From Marivirga lumbricoides (lineage in GTDB: Bacteria > Bacteroidota > Bacteroidia > Cytophagales > Cyclobacteriaceae): a DNA stretch of 64,000 nt. The DNA lies in the NCBI RefSeq assembly GCF_014636295.1, contig NZ_BMEC01000006.1, positions 186,001-250,000 on the forward strand, in the 5' to 3' direction. The notes below the pieces were generated by a model that saw only the letters and a list, made by a program, of their open reading frames with translations, was not told where the DNA came from and searched no databases. The position numbers were made by a program, and so were the translations under genes. Position 1 is the stretch's first letter; each line of letters starts with the position of its first letter. Below, piece after piece: positions 9,589 through 17,100 of the stretch.

Positions 9589-10149
9589 ATGACTATGACA
9601 AAATATCTTACATTCGCAACCATAACCATTCTCCTTAGCTCTTGCTATCTAACCAGAGAATATCCAGTTGAATACGATTACAAATTTCTGGGAGAATTTG
9701 AAAAGTATGAATCATTTAGTTTTGTAAATGCCGAAAACATTTTTGACACTGCAACAGATGAGCTGATTAAAAGCACCATCAGGAATCATCTGGAACTATT
9801 AGGCTATACATATGAACCCAATAGCTCAAAGTTTCTGGTCAATTATTTCTATTTTAATGACAGCCTTAATTACAAGGGATACAAGCAGCCAGAAATGGCT
9901 ACATTTATTAAGTTGAAAAATAAAGAAGAAAAACAAAAGGAGGAATATAAAAAGCAGGAATTCCCTATCAGTGACGGTACCTTTGTAATTAATTTTACTG
10001 ACAAAGAAGATTACTCTATGATCTGGCAAGGTTATACTACCGACTTGTATAAAGACAGAATTTTTGAGGATCCCAGAAAAACCAGAATTGCTGTAATCAG
10101 TATTCTCAAAGAATATAGTTATCTTCCTGAAAGAAAAAACTACAAGTAA
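9589..10149 (+). CDS. Putative lipoprotein, DUF4136-like
   Basis: Exported lipoprotein of unknown function, 186 aa. The signal peptide ends in the lipobox LLSS-C (about residue 19). The sequence then has YDYKFLGEFEKYESFSFVNA, a central RNHLELLGYTYEPNSSKFLV segment and a charged KLKNKEEKQKEEYKKQE linker, followed by INFTD and WQGYTTDLY. The alternation of short strands after YxYxF-F-FSF recalls DUF4136 envelope lipoproteins, but this is from memory and not verified. ATG codons at 9589 and 9595 are both possible. A degenerate tandem copy lies just upstream, so this gene family has been duplicated and partly lost here. Confidence 0.72.
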   Translation: MTMTKYLTFATITILLSSCYLTREYPVEYDYKFLGEFEKYESFSFVNAENIFDTATDELIKSTIRNHLELLGYTYEPNSSKFLVNYFYFNDSLNYKGYKQPEMATFIKLKNKEEKQKEEYKKQEFPISDGTFVINFTDKEDYSMIWQGYTTDLYKDRIFEDPRKTRIAVISILKEYSYLPERKNYK

Positions 10150-10382
10150 TACACTAATAACTTTTTCAACTAAATCATTGCATCAATTGAGATGTTCTGC
10201 ACCTTCTATTGAAGGGCAGTGAAATTCTTTTTTTATAAAAGTGGGGCGCTGTATTTTAAAAAGGAACTTATTTGAAGATTTTTCTTATTTTTTTTCTTGA
10301 AGATATATCTCTAAAAACAAGCCAGTTAGCGTTTGATCCAAAAAAAAGAAGAAAAAAAGATCAATTATTTTTCGTTCAATGT

Positions 10383-10412
10383 TTGCACAAAATAAATTCG
10401 TTATTACCTTTG
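10383..10412 (+). promoter_or_regulatory. Bacteroidota sigma-A promoter for tRNA-Gln
   Basis: TTG at 10383-10385 and TACCTTTG at 10405-10412 are separated by 19 bp, an excellent match to the TTG-N19-TAnnTTTG promoter of Bacteroidota. Transcription would start roughly 20 bp before the tRNA 5' end. Confidence 0.8.
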
Positions 10413-10441
10413 TGTTCTCTTAGCAATAAGGGGATCAAGAT

Positions 10442-10514
10442 TGCCCGATGGTGTAATTGGCAACACGTCTGTTTTTGGTACAGAAGAGTCTAGGTTCGAG
10501 ACCTAGTCGGGCAA
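10442..10514 (+). tRNA. tRNA-Gln (anticodon TTG)
   Basis: Full cloverleaf by eye: acceptor stem TGCCCGA/TCGGGCA, D-stem GTGT/ACAC, anticodon stem TCTGT/ACAGA with loop TTTTGGT giving anticodon TTG, variable loop AGAGT, T-stem CTAGG/CCTAG with loop TTCGAGA, and discriminator base A at 10514. CCA is not encoded (CAA follows). It reads glutamine codons CAA, and CAG by wobble. It is a monocistronic unit between its own promoter and terminator. Confidence 0.95.
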
Positions 10515-10521
10515 CAATAAA

Positions 10522-10556
10522 GCCCGTTTCAAGAGATTGGAACGGGACTTTTTTTT
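10522..10556 (+). terminator. Rho-independent terminator after tRNA-Gln
   Basis: CCCGTT (10523-10528) pairs with AACGGG (10541-10546), with further pairs inside the loop, and is followed by CTT and a T-run to 10556. It separates the tRNA unit from prs. Confidence 0.85.
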
Positions 10557-10581
10557 AAAGTGCTTTAACTTCTAAAAAATC

Positions 10582-11508
10582 ATGTCCTCTGTAAAAATAT
10601 TCTCCGGCTCGTCATCCAAATACTTATCTGAGAAAATAGCTTCAAGCTATGGCAAGCCACTAGGAGGAATTGAATTACAAAAATTTAGTGACGGAGAACT
10701 TTCACCTTACTTCACTGAATCAATCAGAGGCCATCATGTTTTCATCATTCAGTCTACCTTCCCTCCTGCTGACAATATCATGGAATTGCTTCTTATGATT
10801 GATGCGGCAAAAAGGGCAAGTGCAGAAAAAGTAACGGTAGTAATGCCTTACTTTGGTTATGCTCGACAGGATAGAAAAGATAAACCCAGAGTTGCCATAG
10901 GTGCAAAAGTAATGGCTAACATTATTGAAGCGGCCGGAGCTGATAGAGTGGTAACATGCGATTTACATGCAGGACAAATTCAAGGCTTTTTTAACATCCC
11001 TGTGGATCACATGGATGCTTCAGCTATATTTGTTCCTTATCTAAAAGAAAGTATATCTGACGGTACTGTTTTTGCTTCTCCGGATGTTGGAGGTACAGCA
11101 AGAGCAAGAAGATATGCCAAGCACTTTCAGGTGGACATGGTAGTATGTGATAAACACCGAAAGAAGGCCAATGAAATTGCCTCTATGCAGGTAATTGGAG
11201 AAGTAGAAGGAAAAGACGTAATTCTTTTTGATGATTTGATAGACACTGCAGGAACCTTATGTACAGCTGCTGATATTCTGAAAGAAAAAGGAGCTAAATC
11301 TGTAAGGGCCGTTATTACGCATCCTGTATTATCAGGTAATGCTTATAATAACATCAGCAATTCTGCTTTGGATGAACTGATTACAACTGATACTTTACCT
11401 CTGAAAGAAAAGCTGGAGAAAATTAAAGTATTAACAGTAGCAGATATGTTTGCTAAAGCTATCAGAAAAATACACGATCACGAATCGATCAGTGCATTAT
11501 TTATTTAA
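10582..11508 (+). CDS. prs: Ribose-phosphate pyrophosphokinase (PRPP synthetase)
   Basis: Makes PRPP from ribose-5-phosphate and ATP for purine, pyrimidine, histidine, tryptophan and NAD synthesis. It begins with SVKIFSGSSSKYLSEKIA, and the catalytic flexible loop and ATP region show STFPPADN and YARQDRKDKPR. CDLHAGQIQGFF is the conserved signature near residue 130, and the PRPP-binding loop is VILFDDLIDTAGTLC (about residues 214-228). At 308 aa it is the standard class I length. It starts 26 bp after the tRNA terminator and is followed 35 bp later by rplY, a pairing common in bacteria and probably one operon. Confidence 0.97.
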   Translation: MSSVKIFSGSSSKYLSEKIASSYGKPLGGIELQKFSDGELSPYFTESIRGHHVFIIQSTFPPADNIMELLLMIDAAKRASAEKVTVVMPYFGYARQDRKDKPRVAIGAKVMANIIEAAGADRVVTCDLHAGQIQGFFNIPVDHMDASAIFVPYLKESISDGTVFASPDVGGTARARRYAKHFQVDMVVCDKHRKKANEIASMQVIGEVEGKDVILFDDLIDTAGTLCTAADILKEKGAKSVRAVITHPVLSGNAYNNISNSALDELITTDTLPLKEKLEKIKVLTVADMFAKAIRKIHDHESISALFI

Positions 11509-11543
11509 TTAAGCATATTCACTTTTAACAATTAATATATATT

Positions 11544-12158
11544 ATGAAAACAGTTGAGATTATAGGGTATAAAAGAGCAAATCTTGGCAAAAAAGAGGCG
11601 AAAAGATTAAGAGCAGAAGCGATGGTTCCTGCAGTAATTTATGGTGGTGAAAAACAAGTTCACTTCTATGCGCCAATGATTCTTTTTCGTCCGTTAGTTT
11701 ATACAGCAGAAGCACACTTTGTAAACCTTAACATTGAAGGTGAGGAATACAAAGCAATTTTACAGGATATTTCTTTTCACCCTGTAAACGAATTGATCCT
11801 TCATGCTGATTTCCTTGAATTACACAAAGGAAAAGCAATTAAAATGAATATCCCAGTTCATTTAACTGGTACTGCACCAGGTGTAACAAAAGGGGGAACT
11901 TTAATTCACAAAAGAAGATCACTTACATTGAAGGCTTTACCAAAAGATATGCCTGAGTTTGTAGAGGTAGATATTTCTCACTTGGATTTTGGTAAAGCAG
12001 TTAAAGTTGAAACTGTAAAGCTTGACAATATTGAAGTATTAGACACTCCTGCAGCTTCTATTGCAGTAGTTGAAATACCAAGAGCATTGAGAGGTAAAAC
12101 AGCAGCAGACGCTGGCGATGCTGAAGGAGAAGATGCTGAAGCGGAAGCTACTGAATAA
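11544..12158 (+). CDS. rplY: 50S ribosomal protein L25, CTC-type
   Basis: Binds 5S rRNA in the large subunit. The N-terminal L25 domain starts MKTVEIIGYKRANLGKKEAK and contains RAEAMVPAVIYGG; the TL5/CTC C-terminal beta domain shows PVHLTGTAPGVTKGGTL and PEFVEVDISHLDFGKAVKV. A low-complexity acidic tail (DAGDAEGEDAEAEATE) ends the protein, as is common in Bacteroidota. At 204 aa it is the long form, also called general stress protein CTC. It follows prs by 35 bp and ends at a strong terminator. Confidence 0.96.
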   Translation: MKTVEIIGYKRANLGKKEAKRLRAEAMVPAVIYGGEKQVHFYAPMILFRPLVYTAEAHFVNLNIEGEEYKAILQDISFHPVNELILHADFLELHKGKAIKMNIPVHLTGTAPGVTKGGTLIHKRRSLTLKALPKDMPEFVEVDISHLDFGKAVKVETVKLDNIEVLDTPAASIAVVEIPRALRGKTAADAGDAEGEDAEAEATE

Positions 12159-12182
12159 TCCCGGTTTAATAATGAGTTACAA

Positions 12183-12213
12183 AATCCTGCATTTTAAGTG
12201 CAGGATTTTTTTT
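12183..12213 (+). terminator. Rho-independent terminator after rplY
   Basis: AATCCTGCA (12183-12191) and TGCAGGATT (12199-12207) form a perfect 9-bp stem with a 7-nt loop, followed by a T-run. It ends the prs-rplY unit. Confidence 0.9.
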
Positions 12214-12302
12214 GTCCATACTTTTTTAGAGATGCACATATTTAATAAAAAAGCTCATTAAATATGATGTAACCAAATTGACTATATTCGTACAATCACT
12301 AA

Positions 12303-13217
12303 ATGAACTATACCTCAATATTTGAAAAAATATTCAAAGAGCTGGAAAAAACACCAGCTACAGGAAAAGTAGCTGATTATATTCCTGAACTTGCCAAGGT
12401 TGATCCTGAGAAGTTTGGTGTTCACCTTACTACAATTGATGACCAGCATGCTTCTTTTGGTGACTCAAACGAGAAGTTCTCAATCCAAAGTATAGCAAAA
12501 GTTCTTTCTCTCACATTGGCTTATAAGTGGGAAGACGAGAAACTGTGGCATCGTGTTGGCGTAGAACCCTCAGGCACGCCTTTCAACTCGCTTTTACAGC
12601 TTGAACATGAGAAAGGCATTCCAAGAAACCCAATGATCAATTCCGGTGCACTAGTCGTTTGTGATATCCTTACAAGCCATATGGAGAATCCTAAAGAAGA
12701 ATTTCTGCACTTTGTAAGAAAAGTATCAGGTAATGCATCTTTACAATATTCTTCCACCATTGCTGAATCAGAAAAAACGATGAGCTACATTAATACAGCA
12801 TTGATCAATCTGATGAAGTATTTTAATAATATTAATAATGATATAGATGAGGTAATGGATTTTTACTTCAACTTATGTTCAATAGAAATGACGTGTAAAG
12901 AATTGGCTCATACTTTTCTTTACCTGGCTAACTACGGTGTAAATCCCTATTCAAAAGAAAGAATCATAACAGCCAGCAAAACAAAGCGGATTAATGCAAT
13001 TATGCAATTATGTGGTTTTTACGATCAGGCAGGAGATTTTTCTTTTAAAATAGGCTTGCCAGGTAAAAGCGGTGTAGGCGGTGGAATTGTAGCAGTTCAT
13101 CCTGGTAAGTACGCTCTCTCAGTTTGGAGCCCCAGGTTAAATACAAATGGAAATTCAAACCTTGGTATGAAATTTTTAGAAAGATTTACTACGGAAACGG
13201 AGTACTCAATCTTCTGA
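12303..13217 (+). CDS. glsA: Glutaminase, beta-lactamase fold
   Basis: Hydrolyses glutamine to glutamate and ammonia in the cytoplasm. The serine-dependent active site is visible: SIQSIAKVLSL gives Ser63-x-x-Lys66, followed by NPMINSGALVVCDIL, the SYINTALINLMKYF region with its catalytic Tyr candidate, and the C-terminal LPGKSGVGGGIVAVHPGKY. The 304 aa length is typical for the GlsA/YbgJ type. There is no signal peptide. It stands alone between rplY and the cold-shock gene. A weak stem (AGCTT...AAGCT, 13238-13266) follows but lacks a T-run. Confidence 0.95.
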   Translation: MNYTSIFEKIFKELEKTPATGKVADYIPELAKVDPEKFGVHLTTIDDQHASFGDSNEKFSIQSIAKVLSLTLAYKWEDEKLWHRVGVEPSGTPFNSLLQLEHEKGIPRNPMINSGALVVCDILTSHMENPKEEFLHFVRKVSGNASLQYSSTIAESEKTMSYINTALINLMKYFNNINNDIDEVMDFYFNLCSIEMTCKELAHTFLYLANYGVNPYSKERIITASKTKRINAIMQLCGFYDQAGDFSFKIGLPGKSGVGGGIVAVHPGKYALSVWSPRLNTNGNSNLGMKFLERFTTETEYSIF

Positions 13218-13351
13218 ATACCTGCCTGGAAGCAATTAGCTTAGGCATTTTGAAAATGCTGAAGCTGCTTAAATCTCCTAAAAACCCTTTTACCTGATAA
13301 CTAATTACAAATTGATAGAATGAGCATGATAGAAAGTAATTAGTTTTTCCT

Positions 13352-13359
13352 TACCTTTG
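13352..13359 (+). promoter_or_regulatory. -7 promoter element upstream of the cold-shock gene
   Basis: TACCTTTG matches TAnnTTTG; no convincing -33 TTG is seen at 19 bp. It implies a 5' untranslated leader of about 90-95 nt before the ATG at 13460, longer than usual here, which would suit a temperature-responsive leader as in other csp genes (inference). Confidence 0.45.
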
Positions 13360-13459
13360 TTTAGTAAAAGAACTGAAACGCAGTTTATTCTGTTGCTTAC
13401 CTGAGTTACCTGAACGCAATTTCAGTACTTTTAAATATTTTAATCATTTAAATCACATT

Positions 13460-13918
13460 ATGGGTAGATCACAAGAGACATTTAATAAAAAAGAAAAAGA
13501 GAAGAAAAAGCTAAGAAAAAAGCAGGACAAGGAACAGAAAAAAGAAGAGCGAAAAGCGAATTCCGATAAAGGAAAAGGCATGGAAGAAATGATGGCCTAT
13601 GTAGATGAGTATGGAAATATTACGGATACTCCGCCAGATCCCACCAGAAAAAAGAAGAATATCAAAGCCGAAGATATTCAAATAGGAGTAGCCAAACAAG
13701 AGGCTCCAGATCCGGAAGATGCCATCAGAAAAGGAACAATAACATTTTTCAATGAATCAAAAGGTTACGGATTTATAAAAGACCACGAATCTCAAGATAG
13801 TGTCTTCGTTCACGTGAATGGCCTTATAGATAATGTTCATGAAAACGATAAAGTTACTTTTGAAACAGAAATGGGGCAGAAAGGATTAAATGCCATTAAA
13901 GTGAAATTAATTAGCTAG
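13460..13918 (+). CDS. Cold-shock domain protein with charged N-terminal extension
   Basis: RNA/ssDNA-binding protein, 152 aa. The first half is a Lys/Glu-rich segment (KKEKEKKKLRKKQDKEQKKE) plus an acidic linker with MEEMMAYVDEYGNITDTPPD. The C-terminal 62 residues form an S1-like cold-shock domain: KGTITFFNESKGYGFIKD (RNP1 KGYGFI) and DSVFVHVNGL (RNP2 VFVHV). CspA proteins are usually about 70 aa. This two-part form is, to my recollection, widespread in Bacteroidota, and may act as an RNA chaperone linked to translation. It has its own -7 element and a long leader. Confidence 0.9.
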   Translation: MGRSQETFNKKEKEKKKLRKKQDKEQKKEERKANSDKGKGMEEMMAYVDEYGNITDTPPDPTRKKKNIKAEDIQIGVAKQEAPDPEDAIRKGTITFFNESKGYGFIKDHESQDSVFVHVNGLIDNVHENDKVTFETEMGQKGLNAIKVKLIS

Positions 13919-13984
13919 TATAATTTGAATCTCCTATACTAGCCTAAAAAGGGGTAGCTAAAAAATGAAGTTTGGAAATAATCC

Positions 13985-14007
13985 GGGCTTTTTTTTTGCC
14001 CTTTTTT
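13985..14007 (+). terminator. Possible weak terminator after the cold-shock gene
   Basis: GGGC (13985-13988) and GCCC (13998-14001) enclose nine T residues, followed by six T residues. The stem is only 4 bp, so efficiency is doubtful. Confidence 0.35.
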
Positions 14008-14189
14008 ATTTACCTTTTAAAACCATTACACTAACATCAACTCACATAATATTCCCCTTTTTACCGATTACCTATCCTTAAAATCTGTAAATAAAAAAAA
14101 ATATCGTGTAACACTCTCTCCTATTATTATCTCCAACTTTGAGTATAATAAACATTATCAACCGGACTCAGGTCCTAAACTTACTAACT

Positions 14190-14324
14190 ATGAAAGAGAG
14201 AATTCCATACGGAGAAGAAAAGACAGATTTTAGTAATAGCTGGAATGTACCTTCAGCTGCTCCGAAAAGCGAAGATGACAGACCTAAAAGAAGAAATGCC
14301 AGAGGCAGAAGAAAAAGGTCATAA
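14190..14324 (+). CDS. Small basic protein, 44 aa, unknown function
   Basis: A very short gene. The ATG at 14190 gives MKERIPYGEEKTDFSNSW, a Pro/Ser-rich centre and a strongly basic tail (RPKRRNARGRRKRS). An in-frame start at 14139 exists but would add 17 residues unlike the rest. The Arg-rich tail suggests nucleic-acid or ribosome binding, which is inference. Support for reality: it ends 10 bp before a strong 17-bp hairpin, and its codon use looks like its neighbours. No family is recognised. Confidence 0.5.
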   Translation: MKERIPYGEEKTDFSNSWNVPSAAPKSEDDRPKRRNARGRRKRS

Positions 14325-14334
14325 CATTAAACCC

Positions 14335-14379
14335 AAATTTTGCTATTTAAGAGTAGGATTCCCTTAAATAGCAAAATTT
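14335..14379. terminator. Perfect 17-bp inverted repeat, probable terminator
   Basis: AAATTTTGCTATTTAAG (14335-14351) and its exact reverse complement (14363-14379) enclose an 11-nt loop. A-runs and T-runs flank the stem, so it could terminate in both directions; on the plus strand it closes the small basic protein gene. This is the longest perfect hairpin I noticed in the window. Confidence 0.75.
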
Positions 14380-14448
14380 TATCTCCCTTCTCATTAATTC
14401 CTTCCAGAAAAATCATTTACATAATTAGGAAGACGATTATTCTTAGAA

Positions 14449-14456
14449 TAATTTTG
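14449..14456 (+). promoter_or_regulatory. -7 promoter element upstream of the globin gene
   Basis: TAATTTTG matches TAnnTTTG, 27 bp before the GTG start at 14484. No -33 TTG is obvious. Its position downstream of other possible starts supports the short globin reading frame. Confidence 0.45.
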
Positions 14457-14483
14457 TTCTACGAATCAGATTGGAAATTTAAA

Positions 14484-14864
14484 GTGAGTAAAAAGGAAAT
14501 CCTTACTATTGAAGATATAGAGTTTTTAGTGAACAGCTTTTATGGCAAAGTAAGAGAGGATGAGATACTCTCCCCCATCTTCAATGATAAAATTGGCAAT
14601 CGCTGGCCTGAGCATTTGGAAAAAATGTACAGCTTCTGGCAAACAGTTTTGCTTCAGGAAAATACTTATCACGGAAGGCCATTTGCCCCACATGCTAAGC
14701 TACTTATTGACGACAAGCATTTTAATAGATGGTTAAAATTGTTCTATACAGTTATAGATGAAAATTTCATTGGGGACAAAGCACAAGAAGCTAAATGGAG
14801 AGCTAATAAAATGGCAGAAATGTTTCATCATAAGATCAATTACCTGCGAAATAATTCATTTTGA
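14484..14864 (+). CDS. Group 3 truncated haemoglobin
   Basis: Small haem protein that binds O2, NO or other ligands in the cytoplasm. The GTG start at 14484 gives 126 aa beginning MSKKEILTIEDIEFLVNSFY, the normal size for this family. The open frame extends back to 14340, but that start lies inside the upstream hairpin and before the -7 element, so it is rejected. Family features: FYGKVREDEILSPIF at the B-C region, RWPEHLEKMYSFWQ, and GRPFAPHAKL with His70 as the likely proximal haem ligand, then HFNRWLKLF. It lies alone, upstream of a run of small stress-type proteins. Confidence 0.85.
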   Translation: MSKKEILTIEDIEFLVNSFYGKVREDEILSPIFNDKIGNRWPEHLEKMYSFWQTVLLQENTYHGRPFAPHAKLLIDDKHFNRWLKLFYTVIDENFIGDKAQEAKWRANKMAEMFHHKINYLRNNSF

Positions 14865-15084
14865 CAGCCCATCCAATATTTTAACAAAAAACCATTTATC
14901 GAAAGTTAATTACAATTTATCGATATTATTATCCATTTCGTCTATCTGAAAATTGGTGAATTATACAATAATTGCTTAAAAAATTGTAACAATTTGCTGC
15001 AAACATTACCTGACCTTTACTCATTATCCGGAAATCCAGAGCGATTTGAATGGATAGCTAATTTTAAATATAAATTTAGTGATT

Positions 15085-15267
15085 ATGAAAGCCAGGTACA
15101 AAAAAGGAGAAATAGTTTGCGACAGAAGCCGCCCTACTCAGAAGCTTTTTATTAGTAAATGCGTTACCGGAATCTACTATTGTAAGGTAGAGGAAGATGT
15201 GAAAAGAAAGGAATTAGTGTATTTAGAAAGGGATATTATTCCTTTTCGTGAAACTGCAAAATTATGA
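15085..15267 (+). CDS. Conserved small protein, 60 aa, unknown function
   Basis: The start at 15085 gives MKARYKKGEIVCDRSRPTQK, then LFISKCVTGIYYCKVEED and RKELVYLERDIIPF. A GTG two codons upstream is possible. The pattern GEIV-x-x-RxRPxQKL ... YYCKV ... RKELVYxERD matches small Bacteroidota hypotheticals I recall, probably one beta-rich SH3-like unit. There is no signal peptide or membrane segment. It is one of several short plus-strand genes between the globin and floA; no function can be assigned. Confidence 0.7.
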   Translation: MKARYKKGEIVCDRSRPTQKLFISKCVTGIYYCKVEEDVKRKELVYLERDIIPFRETAKL

Positions 15268-15481
15268 TAATATCATAGACTTACAGAATAATACCGTTCA
15301 ATTCAAAACATATTCTTATTAGACGAGTAATACTATAGTAGGTGATTACTAATTCACTTAATACATAAGTAGTCACAGTTACAATCAGTGTTGATCCTTC
15401 TCACTACTTAAAATAGTTGAGATTATACATTTTAATTATTATTATTTTAATGTAAATGAATTAAACTAAAAAAATAGAAAT

Positions 15482-15850
15482 ATGAAAAATCTTAATAATA
15501 GTGAAAATTTATTAGTAGGAATTGCAATCGGGGCGCTTTCAGGAGCTGCTTTAGGCGTACTTTTTGCCCCTTCTGAAGGTAGGAAAACCAGGAAAAAAAT
15601 AGCTAAAGATGTTAATAGTTTTAGCAGCAATATAATTGATAAGGTTAATTCAGAAGCTGAAAATTTAAAAACCAAAGCGAACAACTTTCTAAATGCTTCA
15701 GAAAAGGAAGCGAAGGATGTAAAAAATACTGCTGAGAAAAAAGTAAACGAAACAAGCAAAACTGCCAGTAAAGCCAAAAAAGATGCTAAGGAAGAAATAA
15801 AAGAAACAGCAGAAATAGCTGCAAAAGCAAACAAAAGAGGCGATTCGTAA
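15482..15850 (+). CDS. YtxH domain protein (membrane-anchored, coiled coil)
   Basis: 122 aa. One N-terminal glycine-rich transmembrane helix (LLVGIAIGALSGAALGVLFA) is followed by the PSEGRKTRKKIAKD signature of YtxH/gas-vesicle-like proteins and a long Lys/Ala/Glu-rich helix (KTANNFLNASEKEAK type repeats). Such proteins are usually induced in general stress and may link membrane to cytoplasm; their molecular role is unclear. It ends before a 13-bp terminator. The opposite strand is also open, but only because of Lys/Glu codon bias. Confidence 0.88.
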   Translation: MKNLNNSENLLVGIAIGALSGAALGVLFAPSEGRKTRKKIAKDVNSFSSNIIDKVNSEAENLKTKANNFLNASEKEAKDVKNTAEKKVNETSKTASKAKKDAKEEIKETAEIAAKANKRGDS

Positions 15851-15866
15851 AGCATTCAAATTTTAG

Positions 15867-15906
15867 AAAAGAGGTTATTGGTCTCCGGTAGCTTCTTTTT
15901 TATTTT
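15867..15906 (+). terminator. Terminator after the YtxH gene
   Basis: Left arm 15867-15879 (AAAAGAGGTTATT) pairs with 15887-15899 (GGTAGCTTCTTTT) through 13 pairs, several of them G-T wobbles, with a 7-nt loop and a T-rich tail. Confidence 0.7.
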
Positions 15907-16273
15907 TCCACCCTACCTAAGCTAATAAATATCCTCATATCAAAAGTAGAAATACTAATTCCTCAAATCTTGGGAAGACAACATTCTTAGCTTCGTTTCC
16001 GCTTTTTCCGCAAGAAAAATAAATACTCTAATTATAAATAACTCGAGGTTAATTAAAAGTTTGAGTAATATAAGATAATCAGTACTTTTAAATGAGTTTT
16101 AAAACACTACCATTAAACTACATAAAGTAAACGATTAACAAAATTCAAGTTTCATAAATAGCCATAAATGTACTTTTTAAGCCATTTAAGATATTTTATG
16201 GCATAATTATAAACCTTTTTAGCTTCTTAGCCCGTACTAATAAGTAGATTTTTTAAACATAAAAAGAAACACT
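15907..16273. other. Intergenic region without recognised gene
   Basis: About 370 bp between the YtxH terminator and the next gene, AT-rich, with stops in all frames. I see no RNA gene, clear promoter or repeat. It presumably holds the promoter of the 16274 gene. Confidence 0.6.
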
Positions 16274-16588
16274 ATGAAAAAGCAAACATTAGGAATAGTT
16301 GTTGGTCTATTTTTATTTATTACCCTACCCCTTCAATCATCAGCTGAAACTACTACAGATAAAATTGATGACGAAAAGAAGATAGAATCAGCAGAAGTAA
16401 AGTTACTCCTTACCCGTCTGGACGAGATTCGCAATATGGACAAATCCGACATGAGTTCTTCAGAGAAAAAAGAACTAAGAAAGGAAGTTCGATCAATAAA
16501 GCGTGAATTAAAAGCTGCTGGTGGAGGTATTTATCTTTCTGCAGGAGCCCTAATCATTATAGTATTACTATTAATTATATTGCTATAA
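16274..16588 (+). CDS. Small exported protein with C-terminal membrane anchor
   Basis: 104 aa. It has a signal peptide (TLGIVVGLFLFITLPLQSSA), a short helical charged region with LLLTRLDEIRNMDKSDMSS and EKKELRKEVRSIKRELK, and a C-terminal hydrophobic helix after GGGIYLSAGA. The combination of signal, MDKSDMSSxEKKELRKEVR and GGxYxS-membrane anchor is, to my recollection, a widespread Bacteroidota hypothetical family. The coiled part would face the periplasm. Its small-protein neighbours and AT-rich leader suggest envelope stress functions, but this is inference. Confidence 0.8.
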   Translation: MKKQTLGIVVGLFLFITLPLQSSAETTTDKIDDEKKIESAEVKLLLTRLDEIRNMDKSDMSSSEKKELRKEVRSIKRELKAAGGGIYLSAGALIIIVLLLIILL

Positions 16589-16726
16589 TCTCAGAACAAA
16601 CTACTGTTAACAAATTGTAGCACTCCGGCATTATTAAAAGTACTTACAATCTTGTACAATATTAATTATGCGGATTTTATAACTAACCTCATTAAAATGA
16701 GGAAACACTAAAAACCAATACAAAAC

Positions 16727-16927
16727 ATGAAAACAGCAGGTATAGTTTTACTTATACTAGGCTTAATAGGTACCGTTATATTTGGTATACAAGCCATTCA
16801 AGATTCAGAAAGCTTCAGTTTTTTAGGAATGGACATAGCCGTGAGTTCAGCTAACTGGACACCCTTAATTATCAGCGGAATAATACTAGTAATAGGTATT
16901 GTAATGACTTCCAGAGGTAAAAAATAG
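16727..16927 (+). CDS. Small two-helix membrane protein
   Basis: 66 aa. Two transmembrane helices (GIVLLILGLIGTVIFGIQAI and PLIISGIILVIGIVMTS) flank a short loop DSESFSFLGMDIAVSSANWT, with a basic end RGKK. It resembles small DUF3185-like proteins in Bacteroidota, although the family name is uncertain. A good terminator follows at 16948, so the gene ends a short unit with or after the 16274 gene, 138 bp upstream. Confidence 0.72.
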   Translation: MKTAGIVLLILGLIGTVIFGIQAIQDSESFSFLGMDIAVSSANWTPLIISGIILVIGIVMTSRGKK

Positions 16928-16947
16928 AGTAAGCCTTATTCAATAAT

Positions 16948-16986
16948 AAAAGGAGAGTAATCTAAAAAATTATTCTCCTTTTTTTG
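16948..16986 (+). terminator. Rho-independent terminator
   Basis: AAAGGAGA-g-TAAT pairs with ATTA-t-TCTCCTTT around a 7-nt A-rich loop, followed by a run of T residues. It closes the small membrane protein gene. Confidence 0.85.
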
Positions 16987-17100
16987 TACGCTTTATTTCT
17001 CCCTTTATATATTTCATAAAATATTAAATTATTACAACTAGGATAGTAATTAGCCAATAAACTTTCTTACATTCGCTGGTCATATATACTGCTTTAAACA

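Noticed and set aside
10272-10493. 73-codon open frame on the plus strand
   Set aside because: It covers the tRNA-Gln promoter and most of the tRNA; the codon pattern is not gene-like.
13238-13266. AGCTT...AAGCT stem after glutaminase
   Set aside because: No T-run follows, and the stem is interrupted, so it is not called a terminator.
14340-14483. 48-residue N-terminal extension of the globin
   Set aside because: Starts in the hairpin and before the -7 element, and is unlike any globin.
15466-15855. 129-codon antisense frame opposite the YtxH gene
   Set aside because: It mirrors the Lys/Glu/Ala-rich coding strand and gives a low-complexity Phe/Leu/Ser protein; YtxH has family features and a terminator.
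15366-16247. Shared TAAGTAG before the YtxH gene (15366) and the 16274 gene (16241)
   Set aside because: A 7-bp match in AT-rich DNA at different distances from the starts (about 110 and 27 bp) is easily chance.
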